Shown piece after piece: positions 12,183 to 23,760 of a stretch of 64,000 nucleotides of DNA. The position numbers and the translations under genes were made by a program. The DNA lies in NCBI GenBank assembly GCA_015680685.1, contig MNCI01002172.1, positions 97,389 to 161,388 of the forward strand, read 5' to 3'. The stretch comes from Gnetum montanum. Taxonomy: Eukaryota; Streptophyta; Gnetopsida; Gnetales; Gnetaceae. How positions within the stretch are numbered: position 1 is the first letter of the stretch; the number at the start of each line of letters is the position of its first letter. The notes under the pieces are model-generated. The model saw nothing but the letters and a program-made list of their open reading frames with translations. It made no database searches and was not told where the DNA came from.

Positions 12183-12700
12183 CTAACCCTTAGGGGAGTT
12201 AGAAAAAATTTTGAAAATTACATTGAAAACCTTAAGGTTTGAGGCCCCACGATAAAGATCTTACCTTTAGTAAGTGCAAGATTGAAAAACGGAGTGATTT
12301 GGACAAACAGTTTGAAAGTTCTAGACTCTGGAAGGTTTTGGGCTCTAAAAAATTACAAAAACTCCCCATGTGTTATGAGCAAATTGCAAAAAATTCCAAA
12401 ACTTTCTGGTAGTATATATAGTATTTTTGTACTACGTTGACGAGGCCTCGTCGATGCAACTATTAAGCACTGTTGACTTTGGTCAAACTTTCAAAATACA
12501 AGGAATTTTTTGATGAAATTAAGATCAAATGAAAGCTTAGAAGACCAAGAATAGTATGAAATCATGAGAAGAGGATGTTGAAGTTCATAAATTTTGAAAA
12601 AATGAAGAAAAATTGATTTAATGAATGAATGGAATGAAAGATTGAGTACTGAGTGGTTTACACAATGGAAAATATGAATTATAAGATTGTATTGATTTCA
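12183..12700 (-). other. remnant with a GAGGCCTC palindrome and TATA-like box, probably an old minus-strand LTR piece
   Basis: On the minus strand, a GTTGCATCGACGAGGCCTCG block (core 12442-12449) is followed at about 15-25 bases by ACTATATATAC. This repeats the palindrome-then-TATA layout of the LTR at 20329. No clear LTR ends are visible, and its left side is cut by E8. It lies where the 3' LTR of E2 would be expected, but sequence similarity to the LTR at 20329 outside the palindrome is not evident to me. Confidence 0.4.
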
Positions 12701-14060
12701 AAGGTAAGGAACCTTAACTAATCAAGTGAAAATCTATGCAAGTGAGTCTTCCCCATAGTAGGCTCGTGCCCTTTTTTCCCTTACATAACATCAACTAATG
12801 AGTTCATGGGCTCTGTAGTCAATTTAATGATCATGATAAGTTAAGGACCAACTGAAAAGAATCCCAATACATCAGACTAAGACATAGAGCATAACATAGA
12901 ACTTGGCAATGAGGTGAGTTATGGCAGCATGGATGGATGATAGAAAAGGTGGAATGGAGTTCCAAATTGAGGTCATAAGAAGTTCCTTATGGAATTGTGG
13001 TTAAAATGACCCGAGAAGTTCCATCCTTAGTCCAAACCAAAGCCATCCACTTTCAGTGACTTTACATCTCCACTCTAAGACTAATCCACCTACTCAAGAC
13101 ACAAGTGTGTCCCTGCAAGAAAACCACCATTCCACAAAGAAGAGAGAGAACTAGGAAGTGGGAGAGAGAGGGCCTTAGTTAGAGGGAACCTTCAGGCATA
13201 AATGTGTGTCTTTCAAGTTCCATAACCAATGCTAGTACCCCTTTTATTTGTCTAAGGGGTGTGCTTTAAATTTCAATTATTATTGATTTATTTATTTTTG
13301 AAATGGGAACCACACCATGTAAGGACTTATTCATGTCAAATAGGTGTGCTTTGAATTCCCATCATTTTCTTTTCTTTTTTTTTTAAATAATGGAAACCAC
13401 ACCATGCAACAATGTTATTTGTCTTCCTATCGTTGGGTGGTATGGAATGATAAGAAGTCCACAAAAAACATTCCAGCACTCAAGCAAGAAGAAGAGTAGA
13501 AAGAGTATTGAGTCCCCTTGAAGTCACATCCTTTACAAACATTGGGATCCTTCCTAATTCTAGAACTACCAAGGTCATTGATTGATTAAAAAATTCTTTA
13601 ATGAAAAAGGAACCTTAAATTCATAAAACAAGGAAAATCATAGAGTTCATTGGATGGGTGGCTAACATGGACTCACTACCTATTCCATGAAAAATAAACC
13701 ATGTCAAAGTCATTAGACATCAGAATTCAAAAATAAAAACTAGACACTACCAATCACACATTAAGCACAAACCATCATTAGCAAACAACAATAGTAGCAT
13801 TGTGTCCTATGACAATAAAGCAAATTTGTTAGCAAAAATGAAAAAATATCACACTTAATTAAAAGAAACATAAGAAAAAAAATAAAGTAATATATATAAG
13901 AAAGTGTAAAATAATCAAGAAAATTTAAATGTACTAAAAATGGTATAAAATTAGAAAAATTTGAAAATCAAAAATTTGTAAAATAAAAAATGTGAAAAAA
14001 AAGGTAGAAAAACTAAGAGGCCATGATAATGATCAACATGGATGGCCATCTCCCCCACAA
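12700..14060 (-). other. 3' untranslated region of E2
   Basis: Blocks match the 3' regions of the other elements. Examples are the complement of GGGCACGAGCCTACTATGG near 12770, GACTTCACAT-type text near 13050, and a long A-rich stretch at 13820-14000 (complement of the T-rich stretch after integrase in E8 and E5). No coding frame of note. Confidence 0.65.
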
Positions 14061-14359
14061 ATAATTTGGAAGGAGGAGATCCAAAAAATAGAACATGGGT
14101 GTTCATCAGGTGAGGTAGCAGTTACACTGGCCTGTCTTGATTCTAGGAAAGGTTTAATTTGTTGGATATTAACCAATTGCTTTTTCTTTGGGCTATCAAG
14201 TTTTTAAATTATCATGACCCCAAAGGGAAAGGTTTGGTTAATTATATAGGATCCCTCCCACAATGTTTGAAATTTTACCTTTTGAGGTACATGTGTGGGG
14301 TTCTAGTCGAGAACCTTATCTCTTGGTTGAAACCTTACTTTCCTAATTCTAAGGTCGTG

Positions 14360-15400
14360 GTGTTTCTTTGTTGAATTACTTGTTCACCTCATTCAAAGAT
14401 AGGGCCACTAAGAGATTTTCATCTATCATATTCAAATTGATCAATCTTTTTTTTTTTGTGCAAGACTTAGGTCAAGGTTTAGATCACAAGCCATCGAGAG
14501 TGTACGAAGCTCAAATTGAATTGGGAGTGTTAGAAGTTTCCTGTACACTAACTCCTAGGGAGAATACCCAATAGGAAATTTCCAAGTAGATCGATAAGCC
14601 TAGAGAGCATCATTAAGGTTTGTGCAACAATCCTTTCTATATTTGCTAATGGCTTGCGTTAATATTTTTGTAATCTCCTAGTTGGTTACCTCTACTTAAC
14701 TGTTGGCTTGGGGGTAGTAAGGTGTTGTTAATTTATGTTCTACCCCCAAGCATTGCATTAATTTTCTAAATGTAGCACCTATGAAATAAGTCCCATTATT
14801 ATAAATTAGTGAATGCAACAACCCAAACCTATTTACAATATGTTACTGTATAAATTTGGCAGCAGGGGATGATGTGCAATCTGTAATAGCTACTGCTTTA
14901 ACTAATTTTGTACAAATGTTAATTACTACTATAATATATGCTTTCTTGTTAGACATGGATGAGATGGGACCCATGAATTCAATGCCCCATATGTTAAAAG
15001 GTTCTAGTGGTTGAATCCATTATTAAGGATCTTCCATACAAGCAGTCATCCCCCCTTCACATTGAAAACATTCACAAGACTTGACAAACTGGTGGGCATC
15101 TCTAGAGATTGTGGGCCAATAGTATCTTACCGTCAGGATTTTTATGTCTATGTGTCTCCTTGCATATTGTCCTCTACAAGGTCCTTCATGAGCATCCTAG
15201 AGAACATGCAATTGATCTTTGTTAGGGACACAACAATGGATCAGGTCATCAGCACACACCTTGTAAAAGTGTCTGTTGATTTCCATGAAGTATTTGACCC
15301 AATGAAGAAATTGTTGTTTCTTCCTAAAATTCAAGTCTTATGGCATCTCTTGAGTGAGAAGGTATGTGAGGATGCCATTATACCATATTTCTTTTTCAAG
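14360..15400 (-). pseudogene. integrase gene of E2, broken
   Basis: The minus strand shows the C-terminal part near 14570-14460 (TWKFPIGYSP-like text, then a leucine-rich helix). The core around 14980-14700 contains the GTHF and LGVEHKLTTPYH-type residues, and the start lies near 15390-15150 (complement of HEGPCRGQYARRH-like text). It is aligned by eye to the better kept integrase at 8090-9426. Many stops. Confidence 0.72.
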
Positions 15401-15403
15401 TGT

Positions 15404-17000
15404 TTATTCACTTATTTCTCCAATAAAGAGAATTTCATTTGGAAATTGATCAAAGAGCAAGATCTCCTCCTCTTTGTTATCCCATCTTAAGCAAGAAAGA
15501 TGGTCAGTGATCACATTCTCGGTTTCCTTTCGATCCACCATAGTAAGATCAAATTTCTGCAAGATCACAAGCCACTGTATAACACGAGGGCTCACTATTG
15601 ACTTATTCATAAGCAAGCAAATTTCTTTCTGATCTGTATGTACAAATACTTTGTATCCTAGCACATAATGTCTAAAATTTTCTAGTGCATACACCACCAC
15701 CATTAATTCCATCTCCATGGTGGTGTAATCTAACTATGCTTCCACAATGCTTTGACTTGTGTAGTGTATATAATATGGACATTTTTTATCATCCATCTGC
15801 GTAAGCACTACTCCCAAAGCATAGTTAGATGTATCTGTCATGATATGGAATTGTTTGGATCAATCTACTACTTGTAGGATTGGTGTTTCTACAAGTTTCT
15901 CTTTTAATTTTTGAATGTGTTTTCACATTCCTTAGTCCAAATAAAAGGTGCATCTTTCTTTATAAGTTCTACCAATGGCTTTGCAATCTTAGATAAATTC
16001 TCAATAAAGTGCCAGTAGTAACCAGTGTGTCCAAGGAATGATTGAACATCTTTAATGGTCTCTGGTTGACATGTTATTCCTTGGATGACCCTTATATTTT
16101 CTGGATCTACCTCAATCCCTTTTCACAAAATTCGATGCCCTACCACAATGCCTTCTTAGACCATGAGATGGCTCTTCTGCCAATTCAGCCTTAGATTTTT
16201 CTCAACACATCTCTTCAGTACTTGCTCAAGTCAGTCCAAGGCTTACTCAAAGGTAGCTCCATAAGTGGAGAAGTAATCCATGAAGACTTCAATACCATTA
16301 CTGATTTGTTGTTGAAAGATACTTAGGACCAATTGTCAAAATGTTACAAGGGCATTGCATAGGCCAAATGGCATCTTACAGTATGAAAAAGTCCCCTAGG
16401 AACTTGTGAATGTTATCTTGGCTTAGTCCTTTGGTGCAATTTGGATTTGGTTATAGCCACTATAACCATCCAAGAAACTATAATAACAATGCCCGAATAT
16501 GGTATCTAATACTTGCTCCACAAATGACAAAGGAAATTGATCCTTAAATGTTGTCATATTTAACAATATAAAGTTAATGCAAACCCATCATTTACCATCC
16601 TTCTTTGGTACAATTATGAGTGGGCTAACCCACTCACTATCCACGATTAGATAGATAAACCCTGCCTTGAGGATTTGCTCTATTTCCTCCTTAATGATTT
16701 GCTTCAATTTAGGGTTTAGCTATCTCTATGGCTGTCTTCTAGGCTTCATGGCTAGTTCAGTATAGATGGGATGCTAGCATATCCTTGGATCAATTCCTGT
16801 TAGCTCTGGATATAACCAAGTGAAGGCTATTGACCATTTCTTCATCACTTTCAACAATTTTTCTTTTTTTTCAAGAGCAAGTTTGACATTAATGATTATT
16901 ATTTTACATTAATGAAATGCATACTCCATCCAACTGGTAAATTTTTTAGTTCTAAGGGCTTCAATTTGAAGTGATTAGAGATCTCCAACTCTCCCCAAAA
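15404..17000 (-). pseudogene. reverse transcriptase and RNase H of E2, broken
   Basis: RNase H is the clearest part (15718-15404): ELMVVVYALENFRHYVLG, VHTDQKE, SPRVIQWLVILQKFDL and VITDHLSCL. Upstream on the minus strand lie the RT blocks: PLIIVPKKDGKW-type near 16640, SFLDGYSGYNQI-type near 16480, and the catalytic region near 16290. That region reads VFMDYFSTYG where the family has F-M-D-D, so one catalytic aspartate is tyrosine. The 16950-17096 piece (MEKLEQVHFKLSNEDDDNF) is the protease-RT linker. This RT cannot be active. Confidence 0.82.
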
Positions 17001-17096
17001 ATTATCATCATCTTCATTAGAGAGTTTGAAATGGACTTGTTCAAGTTTTTCCATGCCTTCTACATATGCGCAAGTTAAGCTCTCAATTGGCTTCAT

Positions 17097-17740
17097 GCAT
17101 ATTGTGTTGCTATCTAAATCAGCTATTAGCCTCTAGGTGCCCTCCTACTTTGTGGTTGTTGTGTATAAACACAATTGAATATTACTTTCTTACGCACACT
17201 GATTGCATACCTTAATGTATGTGCTTTTGATTAACCAAATATTTTTCATGCAATTGCACCCATTATCATTGTACACAATGCATGGAATACACTTCTTTTC
17301 CATTTTTCCTAATTCATTTTCTTCAGATATTTCAAGAGATACGTCCCTTATACCCATTTGCACATCCACCGTGCTTAACCAAACCATTTCCATGATGATG
17401 GGGAAGTCACTTTTGCAATTGTCCACCTTGATTACTAAAAAATTAACAAGATAGGACCACCCACAAACTATGGTCATAATGTCCTCTACTAATTCCAAAG
17501 AGATCATAATTGATTGAATCTACTAATTCTAGACAAATATTTCTCTTCTTAAGAGGTGGTAGGTTCCAGGCTTTGTACATATCATGGGAGGTGAGGTTAA
17601 CTCTAGAACCAGAGTCAAGAAGATCCTTGCATGGCTCTTGTCTAGCAATCTATAGAAAAATGATCAGACTTCCTGGATCAAATCTTTTTGTAGCAAGGTT
17701 ACTAGACTTGATCTAGTGCAAATCCTAGGTGGCACTTGGT
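17097..17740 (-). pseudogene. aspartic protease region of E2
   Basis: The active site reads EPCKDLLDSGSRVNL (D-S-G intact) near 17630. WNLPPLKK follows, then across a frame change SLELVEDIMTIVCGWSYLVNFLVIKVDN. The last open block (17507-17190) ends with a cysteine- and histidine-containing segment. The same order and residues occur in E5 at 34830-35249 and E3 at 42000-41485. Confidence 0.8.
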
Positions 17741-17859
17741 TTGAAGGGTGCTCGAACGTATTTGATGCAAAGGATGAGGGTACTAGAGATGCAAGGTGAT
17801 TAGCGGGAGTAGGTTGTGAGGGCCATAGAGGACTATTAAAAAAAAAAATAAAGGTCATT

Positions 17860-20290
17860 TCCTTGATTGATTATCTCAGCCACTTGGTTGAAAACTAGTT
17901 ATGAGTGTACAACCCTTGTAGCATTTCATTATTGTAGTTGTGAAGGAACTTCACTGTGCATGGATGGAGTAGGATGTAACTGAGTTGAAGGTGAAGGTGT
18001 AGGTGTAGAGGGATGTGGAGAATGATAAGGATACAGATATGGGTTTTTCCCTCAAGTAGATGGTGAATGTGTTCAGTGGTACTTTGGAGGGTAATAATGA
18101 TGCTAGAATGATGCATGACTTGTTAAACTTCTAGGGGAGACAGGTTGTTGAACATAGTACATGTATGGATCTGGTTTCCTATAAGGGTACTGCTACCCTA
18201 GCAATGGCATTCCTCACGATTGTGGTTAGTACCACTATTGGTACTGTTCATAAGATTTTGGAGGAGTTTCACTTGGGTAGTAAGCTTGTTGCTGTTGGTT
18301 GAACTGCCTTGGGCTGCCTTGAGGGTAAGGCAATCATCTTGGAGCTTGTCTACATGCTAGGAAAGGATTCAATGTCTACACTCTAGATGCTTGTAAGTGT
18401 GACATCACAGGGCAACATCCCTTTGGATGTTCATATTGATAAATGTCACATTCAATTTCATCATCAGAGTCAGATTTCACAACTTCCTCTATTGCAACAA
18501 CTTTACCCTTACCTCTTTGATAGGCATGTTCAGCTTCTTTTCACCATCTACAATTATGATCACTATTTTCATCTTTGGATTCTTTAGCAATCTTCAAGGT
18601 GATTTGAAACTTTTCATCCAAAGAGTCCCATAACTTTTCAACCTTGGCTAAAATGTCAAAATATATTTTTAGATAGGCAATGTCTTTCTATTCACCACTT
18701 CATTAAGTGGTGACTCCTCCTCATTACAAAATTAGACCTCTCATTTTCTGATGGATAGATCCCTATTATACTCTTCAGCACTCTCCCTTTTTCATATCTC
18801 ACCTTCTTCTTTTAATACCTGCTTAATTATCCTTTGGATCTCATGAGCTCTCATTTCAAACAACCTCCCTTGGGTATACACCTCAAGGGTTCTTCTTGTT
18901 TCTACTCTAAGCCCATCTATGATGTGGTGAAGTTGTTCCTCTAAGAGTAACCATGGCCAAGGCATCTATGTAAAAGTGAATAATATCGGCCCATGGTAGC
19001 ATCCAAGGGTTGATGTGCTCCTTGTTTCTAGCCTTAGATTTTCCTTCTCAAGTTAGACACTCTAAAGTATGTTTGATATTTATCATTGAATTGTTCTAAC
19101 ATGGTACTCCATCTTCGGATAGTTTTTGGTTCTAAGGACCAATACCAACTTTCAACTTCTTTCATGAGTATCCTTGCAAAAATCCTGAGTTTCTACCACT
19201 CATTCTCTATGTTTTGTAAGGCACAAGCATCTTTAAAAATCTTGAATATGTGTCTACGAATCAAAATTGTATCCCCTCTCAAATCTTGGGATATTGTTCA
19301 TATCTAGGTGCTTGATCTGACTATCCTTCATATGCCTAGTTGGAATTCTTACTACCTTTGTAATGTTAAGCATACTTTGAATCACCAATAAAGGTTCATC
19401 ATCATCACTGCGTTGATATGCCAATGATGGTTTTGGCCACCCCTTTGATTTTGGCAGCCTTCATGGTCATTGTTATTTCATTAATCGCCTTCATCATGAT
19501 TGTTTCAATGATGGCTTCCATGAAAATCGTTAGATGAAGAGGAATGTTCAAAATTAGATGAAGAGGAAGATGGACCACCACTACCATCATGGTGTCTTCC
19601 ACCACTCTTACACTTTTTATGATCACCATCATTAGATCTCTTGTTATTGTAATCTTCATCAGAGTCCCTACCTTGGCTATCACTCTTCCTTGAACCTGAT
19701 TTTTGAATAGTTGATTGCAGGGTCAAGTTCACACCCTCACCATCATTACCAGGGGGAATCTTCATGTTGAGAACCTTCCAAGGGAGGATCCTCATTATCC
19801 TCTTGATCTAGTAGGAACAAGGGGTTAGTGTAATGTTTTCCCTTTGTGGCTTCATGGAGTCTCTCTTGATGTTTACCTCACTTACAGTGTGTTTTAGTGG
19901 AATAGTAGTTCTGTGTGTCATATCCATCCACAATGTACTCTTCATGAAGATCTGCTCTACCCAATTTCTTAAGGGTTTTAAATAGCATTTCAAGCATAGA
20001 TCTATCAAGGGGAAAAATAACATTTCCCTCCATATCATGCCATTCCATCTATTCATCCTAATGTAGGATGAAGGTGAAATTCAATACAAACTCATCTAGA
20101 TGAGTGTATACCACCTTGCATTCCTATGGGACCGATGGTTTAGTATCTTCAGGCTTACGAGAAGAATAAGACATTTCGTAAAACAAAATGAAATTATTGG
20201 TGTGCATTTATAATTTATGTATAGTGGAAATGTTATTAACCTTTAGGTTCATACAACGATATTAGTGGTATCCACTTAGACCTAAATAGC
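17860..20290 (-). pseudogene. gag polyprotein gene of E2, broken
   Basis: Right to left: an N-terminal region at 20100-19800, then a serine- and histidine-rich acidic linker (SDSQGRDSDEDYNNKRSNDGDHKK, 19795-19505). After it come the capsid region around 19300-19000, the helical part at 18900-18700, a lysine-rich stretch, a knuckle near 18460-18400 (complement of CHIYQYEHPKGC-like text), and a Q/P-rich tail near 18350-17900. The order matches E6 gag. Several stops. Confidence 0.75.
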
Positions 20291-20302
20291 ACACATTCCA
20301 CA

Positions 20303-20328
20303 AACAAAGTCCCTAGAAATGGTGCCAA
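20303..20328 (-). promoter_or_regulatory. primer binding site next to the LTR at 20329
   Basis: The minus strand reads TTGGCACCATTTCTAGGGACT just inside the LTR. It is a drifted form of the tRNA-Asp-type site that is better kept at 43491-43510. Confidence 0.65.
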
Positions 20329-21257
20329 TGATGAGTAGCGAGGTACCCCTACACCCAACCATACCAATCACGAAGCGTTCACATGCAACTCAGTCAAATT
20401 CCATGAACTTTATCGTTTCTAGTACATTAGCCCTTTAGGAAGTGAATCTATCCTTAAGGTCAATTGTTGTCCTCCCAATTATACTTGTGATGTACATTGG
20501 TATGGTTAAGTGTAACTGAGGCATTTGATTTTTATCATTTTATATTTTATATTTTGGGTGCTTGAAATGTAGGTAAAAGGAATTTGATTAACTAATCTAA
20601 ATTAATTAATTAACTACTATTTAACTAATCCTAAAATAAGTATCCATTCCCACTTTCTATACATCTCTTAAACCCACATATCCACTACTGGATGAACAAG
20701 CGCTATGCTACCAAGCATACCAAGTAATAATGCTACTGGGATTACCAAGCAAATACATGTTATGCTCGAAGTGGTCTTACTTATGTGTGTAATCTATCTT
20801 ACTTAATTGTCTCATTAACATAATAACTAGAAAATATTTGATAACTACTTGAAAGTATTTAATAAATAATTGAAAACATTAAATGCATAAATATAATAGC
20901 TAATCTATCCAAAGTGCTACAAGGTTTATCAAAAAGCTCATCTTTATTGTCGTGCAAATTGTCGTGCTCAGCTACAATAATGCTTGAATAAAGATTTGTA
21001 CACTCAATGACTCCTGTTCCAAGCACTCAAGGAAAAAATTTGAACTTTTGAATAAAAAAATGCAAGATCTTCGCTACTACTGAAATCTAGACTCTCTATA
21101 AATGTGATTGCTAGGTGTGTATTTATAGGTGATAAATAGACACTACATCGATGAGGCCTCGTTGATGTAGAACAAAATGCATCGATAGAGCCTCGTCAAT
21201 GCGGTTGACTATGTCAACGAGGCCTCGTCAACATAGCCAACCAATGATGACTCATCA
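20329..21257 (-). repeat. LTR between E2 and E3 (GAGGCCTC type)
   Basis: This 929-bp LTR has the ends TGATGA and TCATCA. Its left side is followed by a primer site and E2 gag, as for a 5' LTR. Its right side directly meets the 3' region of E3 (ATTAGTTAAGGACC, compare GATAAGTTAAGGACC at 12835), as for a 3' LTR but without the polypurine tract. It resembles the LTR at 43511 (TATGGTTAAGTGTAACTGAGG, ends), but the two have drifted well apart. Confidence 0.85.
21120..21235 (-). promoter_or_regulatory. LTR core promoter with GAGGCCTC palindrome array
   Basis: Two GAGGCCTC cores (21153-21160, 21219-21226) sit at the centres of imperfect 28-base palindromes, with outer arms CTACATC/GATGTAG and CTATGT/ACATAG. 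A third, decayed unit (ATAGAGCCTCGTC) lies between them. On the minus strand they are followed by a TATAAATA-type box at 21120-21127. This is the same place where sister LTRs have GATATC arrays. Confidence 0.7.
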
Positions 21258-22420
21258 ATTAGTTAAGGACCAAATCACCAAAGAAACTATCAAAGAAATT
21301 TGACCGTATAAAACCAAGACATTGAAACAACATGAGAAAATGTAGTGAAGTGAGTTATGAAAAGCACAGGTGGATGAAGTTGAGTGTGGAATGGAGTCAC
21401 ATAGTATGGTCACATGAAGTCCCTTGTGGATTTTGTGGTTAATGTGACCTAATAATTTCCATCCTTAGTCTAAATTAAAACTATCCATTTTTGGTGACTT
21501 CACATTGACACTCTTAGATCAATCCATCCTCCAAGGCACAAGAGTATCCCCATAGATTAATCACCATTCCAAACAGAGAAGAAATGACAAGTAGGAAGTG
21601 AGATGGGCCTTAGTTAAAAGGGGCCTTCAGGCATGGGCAACATGTCTTCTAGCCCCATAGCCAATGCTTGTAGCCTATTATTTTGTCTAAGGAGTATGGT
21701 TTCAATTTCCATTCTTTTTTTATTTTTGGATTTTTGGATTTTTGGATGGGAACAATACCATGCAAAGACTTAGCTTCATGTTATTGGTCAAAAACGAAAT
21801 GGTGAGAAATCCACGGAAACACTCATGTACCCAAGAGGGTAGGCAAGTACAAAGAGTGTAAAATCTTCTTGAAGTCACATCCTTGTATATCTATTTAATC
21901 CATCCCAAGTTTGGAAACTACTAAGGTCATAAGTTTATTATAATTTTATTTTAAGAAGGGACCTCACACTTTCAAAACAAGGAAACACCATAGAGTTGTG
22001 TGGATCAGTGGATGAAGTCGAATCACTACCTGTTATCATGAAAAGAAATCATATGTAAGTTATCAACATCAAAATTCAAAGATAGAATCCAAACATTAGC
22101 AATCAAATGACATTATAGTATAAACCACCATCAATTAGCAACCACAGACGCACCAAGTCCTAGCAACAATAGAGAAAGAAAAGAAAAACATAAGAGAAAT
22201 CCAAACCAAATAAAGTAAAATATAGAAGAAATTCTAAAATATTCAAGAAAGGGAAAATGTACTAAAAATGGTGTTAAAAATTATGAAAAACTAGAAAAAA
22301 CAAAAAATTGAGGAGTCACTTTGATTGTTTCAGCATGGATAAGTGTCTCTTCAACAACTAAGTTGGAAGGAGGAGATCCAAAAAATTGAGAGTGTGTGTC
22401 CATCCATTGAGGTGTCATGG
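21258..22420 (-). other. 3' untranslated region of E3, end deleted
   Basis: Blocks are shared with the E2 3' region (for example GGTGGATGAAG near 21370 and CTTCAGGCATGGGCAACATGTC near 21630), plus an A-rich stretch at 22150-22300. About the last several hundred bases and the polypurine tract found in E5 and E8 are missing next to the LTR. No coding content. Confidence 0.65.
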
Positions 22421-22699
22421 TCATAGGCTCTCTTAGGTTCTCAAAATGGCTTTATTTGTTGTATATTGATAAGCAACTTTTTTTTTGGGCTTTTAGGTTT
22501 GTAAATTAAAATTTCCTCAGAGGGAAAGGTTTCATAGATAATATAAGGTCCCTTTCACAATGCTTAGAACTTAATTCTTTGTGGCACATGTGTGGGATTC
22601 CAATATAGGACCTTATCTTCTGGTTAAAATTTTACTTTCCTAATTCTACGGTCATGGTGTTGTTTATTAGATGCCTTATGCACTTTTTTAGATGACAAG

Positions 22700-23760
22700 G
22701 CCACTAGTCGGTTCTCATCTAACATGTTGAGATTCATTAACCTTTCTTTTTATGCTAGGCTCAGGTCAAGGAAAAGATCACAGGTGGTTGAAAACGTACA
22801 GAGCTCTACTTGGATAGGAAGAGTTGGTAGTTTTCCATACACAAGCTCATAGGGATAGTAACCAATAGGAAGTTTTCAACTAGAGGAATAGGCCCAAAGG
22901 GCATTGTTGAGTTTGGTTCTCCAATCCCTCCTATATTTACTAACAATTCTTGTTAGTATTTTTGTGATCTTCCTATTCATAACTTCTACTTGATTGTTAC
23001 CTTGGGTGTGGTAGGATGTTGTTACTTTATGTTGAACCCCCAAGTGCTGCATGAACTTTCAAAAGGTGGCACCTATAAAGTGAGTTCTATTATCAAAAAT
23101 AACTACACATGGCATCCCAAACTTGTTTACAACATGTTTTTGTACAAATCGAGCAGCTGTAGAAGATGTGTAATTTTTGGCGGCCACTACTTCTACACAT
23201 TTGGTGCAATAGTCAATAGCTGCTATGATGTATGCCTTTTCATTAGACATGGGAGTGATGGAACCCATGAAGTTGATGAACCAACTATTGAAGGGCTCCA
23301 GTAATTGGATTCACTATTAAGGCCCCTCCATATGAGTGATCATTCCATCATTACATTGGCAATGATCATAGGAGCAGATGAAGTGATGAGCATTCCTAAA
23401 ACATGTTGGCTAGTAATATCCTACCATGAGGATTTTAATGGTCATGCATCTCCTAGCATAGTGTCCTCCACAAGGGCCCTCATGAGCATCTTGGAGAACA
23501 TGCAATTGATTATCATTAGGTACACACCATCGAACTAGGTCATCGACACACACCTTGTAATGGTGTCCATTCATTTTCATGAAGTGTTTTTCCTGGTGAA
23601 GAAACTATCATTTCTTCCTGTTCTTCCACTCTTGTGGAATCTCCTAAGTGAGAAGGTAGGTGAGAATGTCATCATACTAGTTGGTTTTAGTGGGCACTTA
23701 TTTAGTTATTACTCAAAAAATTGATATGAAAGTGAGCTCTCCTCCTCTTTGTTATCCCAT
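22700..23760 (-). pseudogene. integrase gene of E3, broken
   Basis: The clearest open block (23268-23059) reads MGSITPMSNEKAYIIAAIDYCTKCVEVVAA, then STAARFV and VVIFDNRTHFIGATF. It has the first two catalytic aspartates (AIDY, FDNR; the usual SDNG is changed). N-terminal text is visible near 23540-23300, and the C-terminal part runs toward 22780 (complement of GYYPYELVYGKLP-like text). Stops interrupt each part. Confidence 0.78.

Larger units (their letters stand above)
12700..21257 (-). mobile_element. E2: Athila-like element with gag, protease, RT, RNase H and integrase
   Basis: Read from right to left: LTR (21257-20329), primer site, gag, protease, RT, RNase H, integrase, 3' region. The pol order (PR-RT-RH-INT) is that of Ty3/Gypsy. 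RT residues and the tRNA-Asp-like primer site point to the Athila/Tat branch. The frame has many stops. The 3' end is not clean: no polypurine tract or standard LTR is seen before 12183. The LTR at 20329-21257 is also directly adjacent to the 3' region of E3. Confidence 0.85.
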
